From PoT sp049331405 (GTDB lineage: Bacteria; Planctomycetota; Planctomycetia; Isosphaerales; Isosphaeraceae): a stretch of 64,000 bases of DNA. The stretch spans positions 9,739,636 to 9,803,635 of the forward strand of contig NZ_CP186274.1 in the NCBI RefSeq assembly GCF_049331405.1, written 5' to 3'. Shown piece by piece: positions 26,371 to 35,985 of the stretch. The translations under genes and the position numbers were made by a program. The notes beneath the pieces are model-generated. The model was not told the origin of the DNA. It worked only from the letters and a program-made list of their open reading frames with translations, and ran no database searches. The number at the start of each line of letters is the position of its first letter. Position 1 is the first letter of the stretch.

Positions 26371-27822
26371 TCAGGGCTGATGGCTCATGATGAAGTCGAC
26401 GATCGCCTGAGGATTGGCCAGGCTGTGGGGGTGATGGTCGACCCCTTCCTTGCGGATCACCTCGATGGTCCCGCCCAGTCGCTTGTAGCGCTGCTCGATG
26501 ACGTCGGTGTTGTCGCGGACGGGGACGACGCGATCCGCCTGGCCGACGACGTGGATGATCGGGATCTTCGCCTTCGCGAGGGGCTCCAGGTTGTCGACGG
26601 GGTTACCCCGGAATGCGAAGGCCTCGGCCTCGTCCTTGAAGCCGTAGAGTCGCATCAGGAGTTCCCAATCCCTCTGAGTCGAGGTCTTCCGCCCCGAGCC
26701 CCCCGGCCAGGACTTGAAGTCACAGACGGGGGCATCGCCGTAGAGCACGGCGACCGTCTCGGGGTGGAGCGCCGCCCAGTGATAGCAATACAGGCCGCCC
26801 CGGCTCATGCCGATCAATGTGATCTTGCCGTCCAGCCCGAGCCCCTGGAACTTGCGATGGGCCTTCTCCCAGATCGCCATCGCGGGGGGACCGCCGAACA
26901 TATCCTGGGCCTGCACATAGACCACATGGAACCCCCGCTGCAAGAGCGCGAGGTCCGTCTGCGGCTCGTGGCCGAAGAACTCGCCGCGCCAGGCGTAGGG
27001 ATGATCGGCCCGGGTCACATAAGGCCTGACGACGATGGCTTGCCTGCCGTCCTCGATGGGAAATGAGAGCTGGCGATACCCGTAGAACGAGGTGGCCTTG
27101 GAAGCCTCGCCCTGGGCCGCGAGTTTCGCTTCGATGTCGAATCCCCGATCCGCCTTGAACCCGATCGTCTCGCCAACGATCCTGGCGACGAGCGCGGCCC
27201 CCTCGGCGTTGGGATGGATGTGGTCCCTGAACCAGGCCCCTCTACCCAGGAATGGGGCATGCAGGTCGATCAGCTCGGCCCCGGTCTCGAAGGCCACTTG
27301 GCGGAGCGACGGTATGAGTTGCTTGACGATCACCTCGTCATTGATGCCCCAATTCGTCTCGAAGGCGGGCAATGGGAGGCAGAGCAGGACCCGAGGCTTC
27401 GAGGGGAGCGCCCGGAAGGCCTCGATCGCCGCGCGAGTGTCGGCGGCGAACTCGTCGCGGAACTTCCAGTTCTCCGGCTTGGTGTCATTTCCACCGAGGT
27501 CGATCACGACGATGTCGGGTTGGAAGGCCAGGGCATCGCGGTAGGCCTGCTGCTCCCAGTAGGGGTTGTCTCCCTTCCTGAGCATCGTGGTGCCGCTCAC
27601 CCCGAAGTTCCGCACCTCGTACCCGTCGCCGAGGATCTTCCCCAACTGCGTCGGGTAGCAGTTCCGCTCGCGATCCTGGATGCCGTGGCCGAAGGTGTTG
27701 CTGGCGCCGATGCAGGCCACGCGTGTCTTTCCAGGCTTCGACGGCTCCTGCCCGATCGCGACGCCAAGGCCTCCGACGAGCAGGAGGGCGAACACCGAAC
27801 CTCGCAAAACGGTGGAGTGCAT
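26371..27822 (-). CDS. Secreted SGNH esterase fused to an alpha/beta-hydrolase
   Basis: A 483-residue exported protein with a signal peptide (1-24) and two hydrolase domains. The N-terminal SGNH/GDSL domain (about 32-222) has S41 in block I (IGASNTFG; Ala replaces the usual Asp of GDS), G76 (NFGVSG), N112 (GGND) and D200-x-x-H203 (DHIHPN). The C-terminal domain (about 262-483) is an alpha/beta hydrolase with G-M-S340-R-G-G and histidines at 463-466 (DHHPHS), closely similar to the modules of the gene 72 bases downstream. A dual-activity carbohydrate or lipid esterase is the simplest reading. The two genes are co-directional and probably one transcript. The ATG at 27822 lacks a clear ribosome binding site. 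Confidence 0.85.
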   Translation of the reverse strand: MHSTVLRGSVFALLLVGGLGVAIGQEPSKPGKTRVACIGASNTFGHGIQDRERNCYPTQLGKILGDGYEVRNFGVSGTTMLRKGDNPYWEQQAYRDALAFQPDIVVIDLGGNDTKPENWKFRDEFAADTRAAIEAFRALPSKPRVLLCLPLPAFETNWGINDEVIVKQLIPSLRQVAFETGAELIDLHAPFLGRGAWFRDHIHPNAEGAALVARIVGETIGFKADRGFDIEAKLAAQGEASKATSFYGYRQLSFPIEDGRQAIVVRPYVTRADHPYAWRGEFFGHEPQTDLALLQRGFHVVYVQAQDMFGGPPAMAIWEKAHRKFQGLGLDGKITLIGMSRGGLYCYHWAALHPETVAVLYGDAPVCDFKSWPGGSGRKTSTQRDWELLMRLYGFKDEAEAFAFRGNPVDNLEPLAKAKIPIIHVVGQADRVVPVRDNTDVIEQRYKRLGGTIEVIRKEGVDHHPHSLANPQAIVDFIMSHQP

Positions 27823-27994
27823 AGGAGAAGACTCGCTCGAGGCCCTGGAACCAGGACGACCATCAATCCGTGTGCTTCAACGTCGATGCAATGCTAGGCG
27901 ACGGGGAAGGACTCTCACGCAAGAGACACGCATCAAGAGGTCGTCCCGGCTGGCGGACCGACCTCGAGGAAACAGCCACTGCCGTTGAAGGCGC

Positions 27995-30202
27995 TCAGAG
28001 CACCTTCACGCGTCGCCCACTCGGGGAGTTGGGGAAGCGGAGGAGGAACGTCTTGGTCTCGGCGTCCCACGAAGTCGCTTCGGCGGGCAAAGCCTGGCCG
28101 TCGACGGTCGCCCCCTTCGGGGCTCCCGGCATCGCGATCCGGACGGCGGCCTCGATGTTCTCGGGCCCCTCGGCGTGGAACTCGAAACCGCCGTCGTCGG
28201 CCTTCTTCGCCCCGAGGACCTTGCAGGCCGAGGCGACGACGGCGGGGTCGGTGACCGGGAACTTGTCGAGGTCAAACAGCAGGCGACGGCTGCCAGGCGC
28301 CAGCTCGACCGACTTGACGATCGGCAGGCCGGCGTCGAACAGATCCACGAACTTGCCGGTCAAGGTCAACGGAGCCCCCTGGAGCGACTCGTCCAGCCCC
28401 GAGGCCACGACGTAGGGGCCGCGGTGCACAACGAGGTGATTCGTCTCCTGGTACGCGAGGCCGATCGCCTCGCAGGCCTGCCGGGTCAAGGAGCGGATGT
28501 GGTCGGCCCCCTTCTCCTGATAGGTCAAGGCGGCGGGACTGGCCTTGTCGTAGATCAGGACCCCCTTGCCGACCTTGTGGACCCCGGCGGCATCCTTGGG
28601 CACGCCGAGTTGCTCGAAGAGGTGGATCCGAGGGGCGGCATAAGACATCCCCTTGGTGCTGTCGTTCCACCACGAGCGGACGCCGTTGTAGGGGTCGGAG
28701 TCGTCGCCCAGGAAGACGAGCACGCCCCCTTGCTTGACCCACTCGGCCAGGGCCGTGTGGACCTCGGGCGTCATCGGCTTCATCCCCTCATACGTCATCA
28801 GGAGGACCTTGTGCGGGGCGAGGGCGCCGCCGATCGTGACGTTCTCGAGTTGCACCGGCTCGGCCGGGATGCCTCGCTTGACGAGGGGAAGGGCGAGTCC
28901 ATAAAACGAGCCGAGATGTTCATCCGACGGCTTCGGGTCGCCCCTGTGGAACATCATGGTGTCGGAGACGACCACGCCGAGGCCCTGGGTCCCGCACTGC
29001 CACTTGATGTCGCGCTGCTCCATGTCGTTGAGGGCCGTGATGACGGTCATCAACTCGGTGGCATAAGCAGGCGGGATGGGGACCTTGACGACCTTCTCGA
29101 GGAACTTGCGCTTGGAACGGTCGACGGTCGGGTATCGGCCGCGGAAGATCCGCTCGGGCCAGGGCATGACCTCGTAGCGCCAGACCTGCGGCCAGAGGAG
29201 CGAGGCGGTGAGGGTGCTCTCCCAGTTCGTCTTGTAGTCATCCCACGAGTGGTCGGGGTTGTCCTCGATCGGGTCGTTCAGGAACCAGACGGTGCCGCCG
29301 TTCGCCTGGACGACGTTCATCATCGCGCCGTACTCGAGGAAGGCGGTCTCGAAGGTGCGCTCGCGGACCTTCCCCTCGTAAGCGTTCGGCGTGCGCGCCG
29401 TGCCCGTCCAGACCTGGGCGATGAAGCCGTCGGCCCCGACCTTGATGAGGCTCGACTCGGGGCTCACGATCTTCCATTGGGCATAGTTGATCAGGCTATG
29501 CGTGGGCACGTAACATTTGACGTGTCGGCCGGTGCGGTCGTTCTCGGCCTTCACGAAGTCAAATACTTGTTTCAATGCGCGCTGATAGAGGTAATACTTG
29601 AGCAGGGATGAACGATACTCGGCGTCGACCGAGGTATGGGGCGCGATCCAGTCCTCATTGTAATAAGCCTTCCACTCTCGCTTGAACCCGGGGGAATAAC
29701 CGCCGCGGACCCAGAACTCGGGCTCTTCCAGGTGGATGGCGTCAGCGCCGGCGTCCATCGCCCGCTTGACCCCCTGGCAGAGGAACTTGCCGTAGTTCTC
29801 GCCGGGCGACATATAGTAGACGTCGCCGCCGTGCGAGATCACCTTGCCCCGGCGGTCCATCTGCGCCTCGTCGACGTGGTTGATCCCGTCGAACCGGCCA
29901 TACAGATAATCCTGGTATTGGCCCCAGGAGACGCCGGTCATCAGGTGCGTGATGTACCCCTGCGCCTTCCACTGGGCGATCCGCTCGGGGAGGCTGGCGT
30001 CGATGCCATAGCAGACGGCGACGTCGGAGCGGAGCTGGATCTTGGGATCCCATTGCGAGTGCGTCTGGAAGCAAGTGCGCTCGCGGATCTGACCTAGATC
30101 GCCCGGCCGTTTCGGGACCTCTTCGGCGCGAACTTGGCCGTGGCCCAGGGCCGCGGCCAGGATCAAGGCGGACAGGCCAACGCGTCTTCGATCGCAACTC
30201 AT
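27995..30202 (-). CDS. Large secreted glycoside-hydrolase-like protein
   Basis: A 735-residue exported protein with signal peptide MSCDRRRVGLSALILAAALG. Residues about 40-410 look like a TIM-barrel, with WKAQGYITHLMTGVSW, GADAIHLEEPEFW (candidate acidic residues) and GADGFIAQVWTGTART. A flavodoxin/GATase-like domain follows (about 415-600; GVVVSDTMMFHRGD, HKVLLMTYEGMKPMTPEV, WVKQGGVLVFLGDD), then a C-terminal beta domain. This order recalls GH42-type beta-galactosidases (barrel plus trimerisation domain), but overall similarity is weak and the family is not certain. GAAGAGG before the ATG at 30202 supports the start over an upstream one at 30280. It precedes the two hydrolase genes on the same strand (gap 172 bases). 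Confidence 0.65.
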   Translation of the reverse strand: MSCDRRRVGLSALILAAALGHGQVRAEEVPKRPGDLGQIRERTCFQTHSQWDPKIQLRSDVAVCYGIDASLPERIAQWKAQGYITHLMTGVSWGQYQDYLYGRFDGINHVDEAQMDRRGKVISHGGDVYYMSPGENYGKFLCQGVKRAMDAGADAIHLEEPEFWVRGGYSPGFKREWKAYYNEDWIAPHTSVDAEYRSSLLKYYLYQRALKQVFDFVKAENDRTGRHVKCYVPTHSLINYAQWKIVSPESSLIKVGADGFIAQVWTGTARTPNAYEGKVRERTFETAFLEYGAMMNVVQANGGTVWFLNDPIEDNPDHSWDDYKTNWESTLTASLLWPQVWRYEVMPWPERIFRGRYPTVDRSKRKFLEKVVKVPIPPAYATELMTVITALNDMEQRDIKWQCGTQGLGVVVSDTMMFHRGDPKPSDEHLGSFYGLALPLVKRGIPAEPVQLENVTIGGALAPHKVLLMTYEGMKPMTPEVHTALAEWVKQGGVLVFLGDDSDPYNGVRSWWNDSTKGMSYAAPRIHLFEQLGVPKDAAGVHKVGKGVLIYDKASPAALTYQEKGADHIRSLTRQACEAIGLAYQETNHLVVHRGPYVVASGLDESLQGAPLTLTGKFVDLFDAGLPIVKSVELAPGSRRLLFDLDKFPVTDPAVVASACKVLGAKKADDGGFEFHAEGPENIEAAVRIAMPGAPKGATVDGQALPAEATSWDAETKTFLLRFPNSPSGRRVKVL

Positions 30203-30590
30203 GTCGGCACCTCTTCGGATGTCCCGCCGGGCCGGGCGTGCCCCCGCGAGACGAGGGGGTCGGGCCCACCACGACATCAAGGAATATCCAAACGTCCAAG
30301 CTCGCCCGGCATTGATGATGGGCCAAGCGTATCACGACGCGGCGACCACCAGCAAGCGGCCAGGATAGGCCACGCCCCGATTGCCGGGGACGGTTCGAGC
30401 CTTCGGCATGCATTGCCCGGTCGGACCGATCCGCATCGCGACCCGGACACGTTTGTGGATATGATTTTCGAGAGTGTAGCCAAGCCCCGCGACGGATGCC
30501 ATGATGGATGTTGCGACCGGCCTCCGGGGCGAGGCCCTCGATCCCATCTCCGGCCGCCCTCTCCCGAGCGAACCAGCAAGGAGCCCGTCA
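30203..30590. other. Divergent intergenic region
   Basis: These 388 bases separate the glycosidase-like and TPR genes. No gene, palindrome or good promoter pair stands out. A TATGAT hexamer at about 30461 could be a plus-strand -10 but lacks a matching -35. Confidence 0.5.
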
Positions 30591-31847
30591 ATGACCTCCG
30601 ACCCCCGGCGCAATCGCCCGCGAATCCTGCCTTGCGTGACGATGGTCCTGATGACGCTCGCCGGGTTCGGCTCACCTGCCGTGGCGCAGGATCCCCCGCC
30701 GAAGGATCAGACCCAGGAGCCGCCCAGCGACCAGTTTGCGGCCAAGCGTCGGGACGCGATGCGGCTCTCGGCCGAGCACCGAGACCTCGAGGCTTTGCCG
30801 CTCTTCGAGGAGTTGGCCAGGGAGAAGGCCGACGACCGGGTCGTCCAGGAAGGCCTCGCGAAAGGCCTGATCATCAAGGCGGCGACGGTCCCGAGCGACG
30901 AGGCCCCGGCCCTCTTGCGGCGAGCCCGCTCGATCCTGCTCGAGCTCAAGAAGACCGGGAAACTCAGCAACCTCGCCCAGATCTACGTCGACGCGATCCC
31001 GCCCGACGGTGCGCCCCCGAAGTTCTCTGACCGGGGCGACGTCCAGGCGGCGATGCAGGCAGGGGAGGCCGCGTTCGCCCGCCACGACTTCGTGGCCGCG
31101 CGACGCTCTTATCAGCAGGTGCTGAAGCTCGACCCCCGCTCCCATGAAGCGGCCCTGTTCATCGGCGACTCTTACTTCGTGGAGAACAAGTTGGACGAGG
31201 CCCGCACCTGGTTCACCCGGGCGGCGATCATGGCCCCGAATTCCTCCACGCCCCACCGCTACCTCGGCGATGCGCTCAGCAAGGCCGGGGAGGACGACCT
31301 GGCCAGGCTCAGCTACCTCGACGGCATCCTCGCCGAGCCATACAACCGGCGCCCCTGGATGTCGCTCAGCCAGTGGTTATCGTCCAAGCGCATCCCGGCG
31401 AGTCGCCTGGAGGTCGTGCCCGCCGATCTCGAAGCGAAGGGCAAGGCCCCGGCCGAGACTCCCAAGCCCGACGCCGATGACGGTCGATCGCACTGGCACC
31501 TCTACGCCGAGACCCTCGACGCCTGGGCCAATGATCGCTTCAAGGCCGTCATGCCGGAGGAGAAGGCCTACCGCCACTCCCTCGCCGAGGAGGTCGACGC
31601 CCTCCGGGCCGTGGCGAAAGCGGTCGATGCCGACATCCAGGCGGGCCGGATCAAGGAGCCGCACCCCGGCTTCGTCAACCTGATCAAGCTCGACCGTGAA
31701 GGCCTCCTCGAGCCCCACATCCTCTACTTCCGCGCCAACGCCGGGATCGCCCAGGATTACGCCCCCTACCGCGAAAAGCACCGCGGCGAGTTGCGTCGCT
31801 ACCTCACCCAGTACGTCGCCGTCCTCCCCGAGGCCAAGCCCGAGTGA
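30591..31847 (+). CDS. Exported tetratricopeptide-repeat protein
   Basis: A 418-residue protein with a signal peptide (about 1-32, ending AVAQ). TPR-like helical pairs are seen at about 50-110 and 145-260 (AAFARHDFVAARRSYQQVLKLDPRSHEAALFIGDSYF; NKLDEARTWFTRAAIMAPNS). These make a superhelix that holds partner proteins; no enzymatic motif is present. The C-terminal 150 residues are helical and unassigned. AAGGAG lies eight bases before the ATG at 30591; in-frame upstream codons are not convincing. It is monocistronic and convergent with the MFS gene, 32 bases apart. Confidence 0.82.
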   Translation: MTSDPRRNRPRILPCVTMVLMTLAGFGSPAVAQDPPPKDQTQEPPSDQFAAKRRDAMRLSAEHRDLEALPLFEELAREKADDRVVQEGLAKGLIIKAATVPSDEAPALLRRARSILLELKKTGKLSNLAQIYVDAIPPDGAPPKFSDRGDVQAAMQAGEAAFARHDFVAARRSYQQVLKLDPRSHEAALFIGDSYFVENKLDEARTWFTRAAIMAPNSSTPHRYLGDALSKAGEDDLARLSYLDGILAEPYNRRPWMSLSQWLSSKRIPASRLEVVPADLEAKGKAPAETPKPDADDGRSHWHLYAETLDAWANDRFKAVMPEEKAYRHSLAEEVDALRAVAKAVDADIQAGRIKEPHPGFVNLIKLDREGLLEPHILYFRANAGIAQDYAPYREKHRGELRRYLTQYVAVLPEAKPE

Positions 31848-31879
31848 TCGGGCAGGCCCGGTTCAGGCGGGGAACCTGC

Positions 31880-33163
31880 TCAGGCGGCTTCCGGTTCAAG
31901 GACGACGGCCGCCTCGACCATCTCGCGGAGCTTGCGTCGCTCGATGACGAGGGTGATGACCGTCGAGATCACGGCGCAGGCGGCCATGCCGAAGGCCATG
32001 GGGCGCGAGGTGCCGTCGCGGAAGAGGCCGACGAGGGCGCCGGTGATGGCTCCGATCGCGAACTGCAACATGCCCAGCAGAGCCGAGGCGGCACCGGCCT
32101 GGTGCGGGAAGGGGGCCATCACGGCGGCGGTGGCGTTCGGGAGGATCAGGCCGACGGTGGCGAGACAGATGAAGATATCGGCGAGGAAGAGGGGGAGGCC
32201 GCCGAGGTCGGTCCAGGCCAGGACCGGCAGGAGCAGGGCCGAGGCGATGTTGACAGTCGCGGCCCAGCGCAGGATGTCGTGGGTGTCATACTTGCGGGTC
32301 AGCCAGCGATTCACCTGGGCCGCGCCGATCAGGCCGATGGCGTTGCCGGCGAAGATCACGCTGAAGAGCCCCTGCGACAGCCCGTAGTGCTGGAGCAGGA
32401 GCGTCGGAGCCGAGGCCACGTAGGCGAAGATCTGGCCCAGGGCGAGGATCGCGGGGGCTGCGTAGCCCACGAACTTGCGGTCGACGAGCATCGACAGGTA
32501 GCGACCCGCGATCAGGCCGATCGAGTCGCGGCTCCGACGCGAAGGGGGGTGGGTCTCCGGCAGGTCGACCGCCACGGCGATCCCGCAGATGCACGCGAAG
32601 GTGCCCAGGGCCCAGAAGATCGCCCCCCAGCTCCCGACCTGCAAGAGCAGGCTCCCCATCCCGGGCGCGAGGATCGGGGCGATGCCGATGACGAGCATCA
32701 GCATCGAATAGATCCGCGAAGAATCCGCCTCCTCGAACGAGTCTCGCACGACTGCCCGGGCGATCACCATGCCGGTGGCCCCGGCCAGGCCCATGACGAA
32801 CCGGGCGAGGATCAGGGTCTCGATCGAGCGGGTGAACGCGCAGAGCACGCACGAGACCGCGAACGCCGCCGAGCCATACAGCAGGGGGATGCGCCGCCCC
32901 ACGCGATCCGAGATCGGCCCGCAGATGAGTTGCCCCACAGCCAGGCCGGCGAGGAAGAGCGAGAGGGTCAGTTGCATCGCCCCCTTCGGGGCGTTCAGGT
33001 CGGTCTCGATCTGGGGGAAGGCGGGCAGGTACATGTCGATGCCGAGCGGCCCGAAGGCATCGAGCAGCCCGAGCAGGATGATGAAGCGGAGGCCGGCGCG
33101 GGGCGTACCGGGAGCCTGATCGCCATCGATGGCGGCAGATGCCGAAGATTCAACGGAAGCCAT
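31880..33163 (-). CDS. MFS exporter, Bcr/CflA type
   Basis: A 427-residue major facilitator with about 12 transmembrane helices. Helix 1 and the first loop read GPLGIDMYLPAFPQIETDL, and GPISDRVGRRIPLL is motif A, both typical of Bcr/CflA drug-proton antiporters. It would export small hydrophobic drugs or metabolites across the inner membrane. No regulator gene adjoins it, and the ribosome binding site is weak. The 540-base region upstream contains a 10-base direct repeat at 33515-33544 that might be regulatory. Confidence 0.9.
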   Translation of the reverse strand: MASVESSASAAIDGDQAPGTPRAGLRFIILLGLLDAFGPLGIDMYLPAFPQIETDLNAPKGAMQLTLSLFLAGLAVGQLICGPISDRVGRRIPLLYGSAAFAVSCVLCAFTRSIETLILARFVMGLAGATGMVIARAVVRDSFEEADSSRIYSMLMLVIGIAPILAPGMGSLLLQVGSWGAIFWALGTFACICGIAVAVDLPETHPPSRRSRDSIGLIAGRYLSMLVDRKFVGYAAPAILALGQIFAYVASAPTLLLQHYGLSQGLFSVIFAGNAIGLIGAAQVNRWLTRKYDTHDILRWAATVNIASALLLPVLAWTDLGGLPLFLADIFICLATVGLILPNATAAVMAPFPHQAGAASALLGMLQFAIGAITGALVGLFRDGTSRPMAFGMAACAVISTVITLVIERRKLREMVEAAVVLEPEAA

Positions 33164-33704
33164 AAATTGGTCTCAAAGGCTCGGGATGCGGTCGGGTTAT
33201 GAGAGGGATTTCGTCGAGTCGCGGCGTGTTGAAAGGAGATCCAACGATCGGGAACGGGAGGGAAACGAACTCCGTGTTCGTTCATCGAAGTGTTGACGTC
33301 GCCAATTATAGGAACCGCCACCGCCGAGGCAACTCCACACCAGGCCGGGGCACGGGCCACTCGACAAAACGTGAACTTGTGAAAGAAGAACGGGCAATTC
33401 GCCCGCCTCGAACCCGCCGTGATGTGATTTGAAGGCAGGGGAGGGATCACACAAACCCGAACATTTCGCCACGGACCAGGCTATGTTGGTTCGGTGATCG
33501 TCGACCGGAAGGGATCTTCAAGAAGCACCGCATTTCTTCAAGAATTCACAAATCCACGTCGTAGTCGCAGAGATTGAAAACATGGTGTTATTTTGCATCT
33601 GCCACTTGAATCAAAGTCTCCAGCATTCATGCACAATCAATCGCACATGGCGATTGATCGAGCCAGGCCCCATGTGAAGTGTCTCGGGCGGAGCAAGGGC
33701 GAGG
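33164..33704. other. AT-richer intergenic region
   Basis: These 541 bases lie upstream of the MFS gene and beyond the stop of the 33705-34973 gene. No frame with good composition and ribosome binding site exists. The part from 33480 to 33680 is AT-richer and holds the direct repeat described separately. Confidence 0.5.
33515..33544. repeat. Two direct copies of TCTTCAAGAA, 20 bases apart
   Basis: Copies at 33515-33524 and 33535-33544 are identical, and the spacing is two helical turns. Each contains the near-symmetric TCTT-C-AAGA. It may bind a dimeric regulator on one DNA face, or be chance in an AT-rich stretch. Confidence 0.35.
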
Positions 33705-34973
33705 TCAGGGCAGGGGGATATCCTTGAAATCGAAGGGGATCTGCGTGGAGACTCGGTCGAGGCCGTAATAGCGAAACTCCGCGGGCAGCTTCGATGTGAT
33801 CTGCTCGGGGTCGAAGTTGTAGGAGAACTCCAACTCGCCAGGAGCACCGCCGCCGCCGGAAGACGCGGAGGAGTGGCTCGGGGCACCCTTCGCGTCCACC
33901 ATCTTGATCTGGTAAGTCCTCAGGACCGCCAACCTTGCGTCACGCCGGTTCGGATCGGTCTCGCTGATGAGGCGGCAGGAGACCGCGAACTTGACGATGC
34001 CCCCCTCGATCCGATCCGTCAGGACGCGGAACTCGGCCCCGCCGCCGCGGAATGTCTTCCCCTCCGAACTCCCGAGCGGGATGGCGATGGCGGGCTTCTC
34101 CTGGAGTTGGCCGATCTCCACGGGGATCAGGCCGCGGAGCCGCTTGATCGTCTTGCTCCCCGCGGTCTGGCCGGTCCTCCGCAGGGGGATCCGGACCATC
34201 GGAGCGAGGCCGCCGTCGATGGAGGCGAAGGCCTGGACCGCCTGCCTCGGGTTCTCGTCCCGGTGGGCGTAGAGGGACCTCCCCATCTCGTCGACGGCAT
34301 CCACGGTCCGGATCGGCCCGTCGCGGCGACAGACCAGGCCGGGTTCCGCCGCGAGTTCGATTTCCGCGAAGAACGAGCCACCGTCGAGGGGATCCAACCT
34401 CATTGGATCGGCCTCGCCCGGGTCGCCGTTCTGGTTGGCACTCCGGCCAAACTTTCGGCTCGCGATCTTGTCCTGGCGCCGCTCGTAGACGCCCCGGAGG
34501 CCGACGCGGAACGGCCCGGAGTACGAGGCGGGGCCCGGCGGGGCTCCATCGCCCTCGAAGTTGAGCCCCAAATTCGCGGCGCCCGTATCGCCGAACTCGA
34601 CGAGGCGGTACTGGATGCCGGCCCTCCTGGCGATGCGGTCGATCGCCTCCCAGAACGGGACCGGCTCGGGTGCCTCCAGGGTCACCATCCGATAGCGCCA
34701 GCGCAGGCCGGCTTCCTGATCCTCGGGCATGCCGCCGACGAAATCCATCCCTACCATGGCCTTCGTGGCCGTGTTGCGGAACGCATGGATCTTCTTGCCG
34801 CTCCGCTTCGCGGTGACGCGCACCAGTTCGAAGGCCGTGCGATCCTTGAAGTCGAGGACGACCTTCGTGGGCTCGTTGAGCCGTACGTTCGGATCCGGCT
34901 GAGGATCCGCCAGACCGAGCCCCAGCAGCGCGACCGCCGCGATGGCGGTGAATGCCCAACGGCCGCCCAGCAT
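33705..34973 (-). CDS. Exported protein of unknown function
   Basis: A 422-residue protein with an N-terminal signal sequence (1-22). Residues about 35-75 (TKVVLDFKDRTAFELVRVTAKRSGKKI) recall the short secretin/TonB N-terminal (STN-like) beta-alpha-beta unit. The rest is beta-rich, with a low-complexity Ser/Gly/Ala tract near 373-384. The motif FKD recurs at the C-terminus (DFKDIPLP). No catalytic signature is visible. AAGGGTGGGG precedes the ATG. It is flanked by the M15-like gene on the same strand but separated from it by 160 bases. I do not propose a function. Confidence 0.72.
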   Translation of the reverse strand: MLGGRWAFTAIAAVALLGLGLADPQPDPNVRLNEPTKVVLDFKDRTAFELVRVTAKRSGKKIHAFRNTATKAMVGMDFVGGMPEDQEAGLRWRYRMVTLEAPEPVPFWEAIDRIARRAGIQYRLVEFGDTGAANLGLNFEGDGAPPGPASYSGPFRVGLRGVYERRQDKIASRKFGRSANQNGDPGEADPMRLDPLDGGSFFAEIELAAEPGLVCRRDGPIRTVDAVDEMGRSLYAHRDENPRQAVQAFASIDGGLAPMVRIPLRRTGQTAGSKTIKRLRGLIPVEIGQLQEKPAIAIPLGSSEGKTFRGGGAEFRVLTDRIEGGIVKFAVSCRLISETDPNRRDARLAVLRTYQIKMVDAKGAPSHSSASSGGGGAPGELEFSYNFDPEQITSKLPAEFRYYGLDRVSTQIPFDFKDIPLP

Positions 34974-35133
34974 GCCTGTGCCCCCACCCTTGAGGAACGG
35001 AGATGTCGTGTCCGGGTCATCCTTGCAGGGATCCGACTCTAACAGAGACGATCCCGCATCGTCGAGCCGGAAACGAGAGACTTCTATTCACATGACTTTC
35101 TCGAAGGTGCGTCCCGCTGCGTTGCCAGGGTCA

Positions 35134-35772
35134 TCATCGCCCATCGGTGGACCAGTGGACGGCATCCTTCGGGACGTTGATGAAGTGGATTACTCCGTAG
35201 CCCTTGGCGACCTCGATGAGGTCGGGGTTCGTGCTATCCCTGGGGGCGCTGCTGATCTCGACCGTCGTCCCGTCATGCCGTTCAATTTTGAGGGTGTCCT
35301 TCCAGGTCACGTCCATGTCGACCGCCTTGCCCTCGGTATGCCTTGAATTCAGGGCGGGGCGGACCTGGAGGTTCTTCATCCCGTAAGCGTTGACCATCTC
35401 CAGGGCCTTTTGCTTCGAAGTGGCCGCGTCGCCATGCCACCACCGGATATCCACGCCCTCCCTGGCCGGAACCTCGCGCGGGTCGAAGTCCTGCCGGGCG
35501 ATCCTCCAGCACCAGTGCATCAGATACGCCCGCTCGGGAGGCCGGAGCGTGCTATTGATCCGCGTCGTCGCACCCGCCTCCTTGAGCGCGGCCTGGAACA
35601 ACTGGAACTTGGGCCGAAACTCGTCGTTCAGATCCTCCATCTTCCGGCTGCCGGGGAATTGCTTGACCCACTCGGGGCCGCTCAACTTCGGCTCGGCCGC
35701 CTTCGCCCAGACGACGGAGAGGCAGGCCAACCCAAGGACCATCAACGCACAACTCACCCTGGCTCTCAACAC
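35134..35772 (-). CDS. Exported M15-like D,D-carboxypeptidase-related protein
   Basis: A 212-residue protein with a signal peptide (1-25) and a zinc-peptidase pattern of the M15/VanY-like fold. S143-R-H145-x6-D152 (NSRHTEGKAVDMDV) and H206-W (DAVHW) supply the usual two His and one Asp ligands. Such enzymes trim peptidoglycan peptides, and planctomycetes do make peptidoglycan. It is short but contains all ligands. The GTG at 35772 is preceded by GGAGGGG ten or so bases upstream; a TTG one codon on is the alternative. It is divergent from the GlcG/HbpS gene. Substrate specificity is not evident. Confidence 0.72.
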   Translation of the reverse strand: MLRARVSCALMVLGLACLSVVWAKAAEPKLSGPEWVKQFPGSRKMEDLNDEFRPKFQLFQAALKEAGATTRINSTLRPPERAYLMHWCWRIARQDFDPREVPAREGVDIRWWHGDAATSKQKALEMVNAYGMKNLQVRPALNSRHTEGKAVDMDVTWKDTLKIERHDGTTVEISSAPRDSTNPDLIEVAKGYGVIHFINVPKDAVHWSTDGR

Positions 35773-35985
35773 GGCGGAAACCCCTCCGGGTTCGGAATCA
35801 AACGCACACCCAACGTCTCATGAGGATAGCAAGAGGCTTTGGCTATTGCACGTCTCGGGATCGATCCCCTCGGCATCCTTGATTTCCGGGAGGATCGGCC
35901 CGAAGATCGGCCCGACGTTACGGACCAACGGCGAGATGAGATCGAAAGGCCCGCCGCGGACCTTCAAAAGCCAAGGAACATCAGC

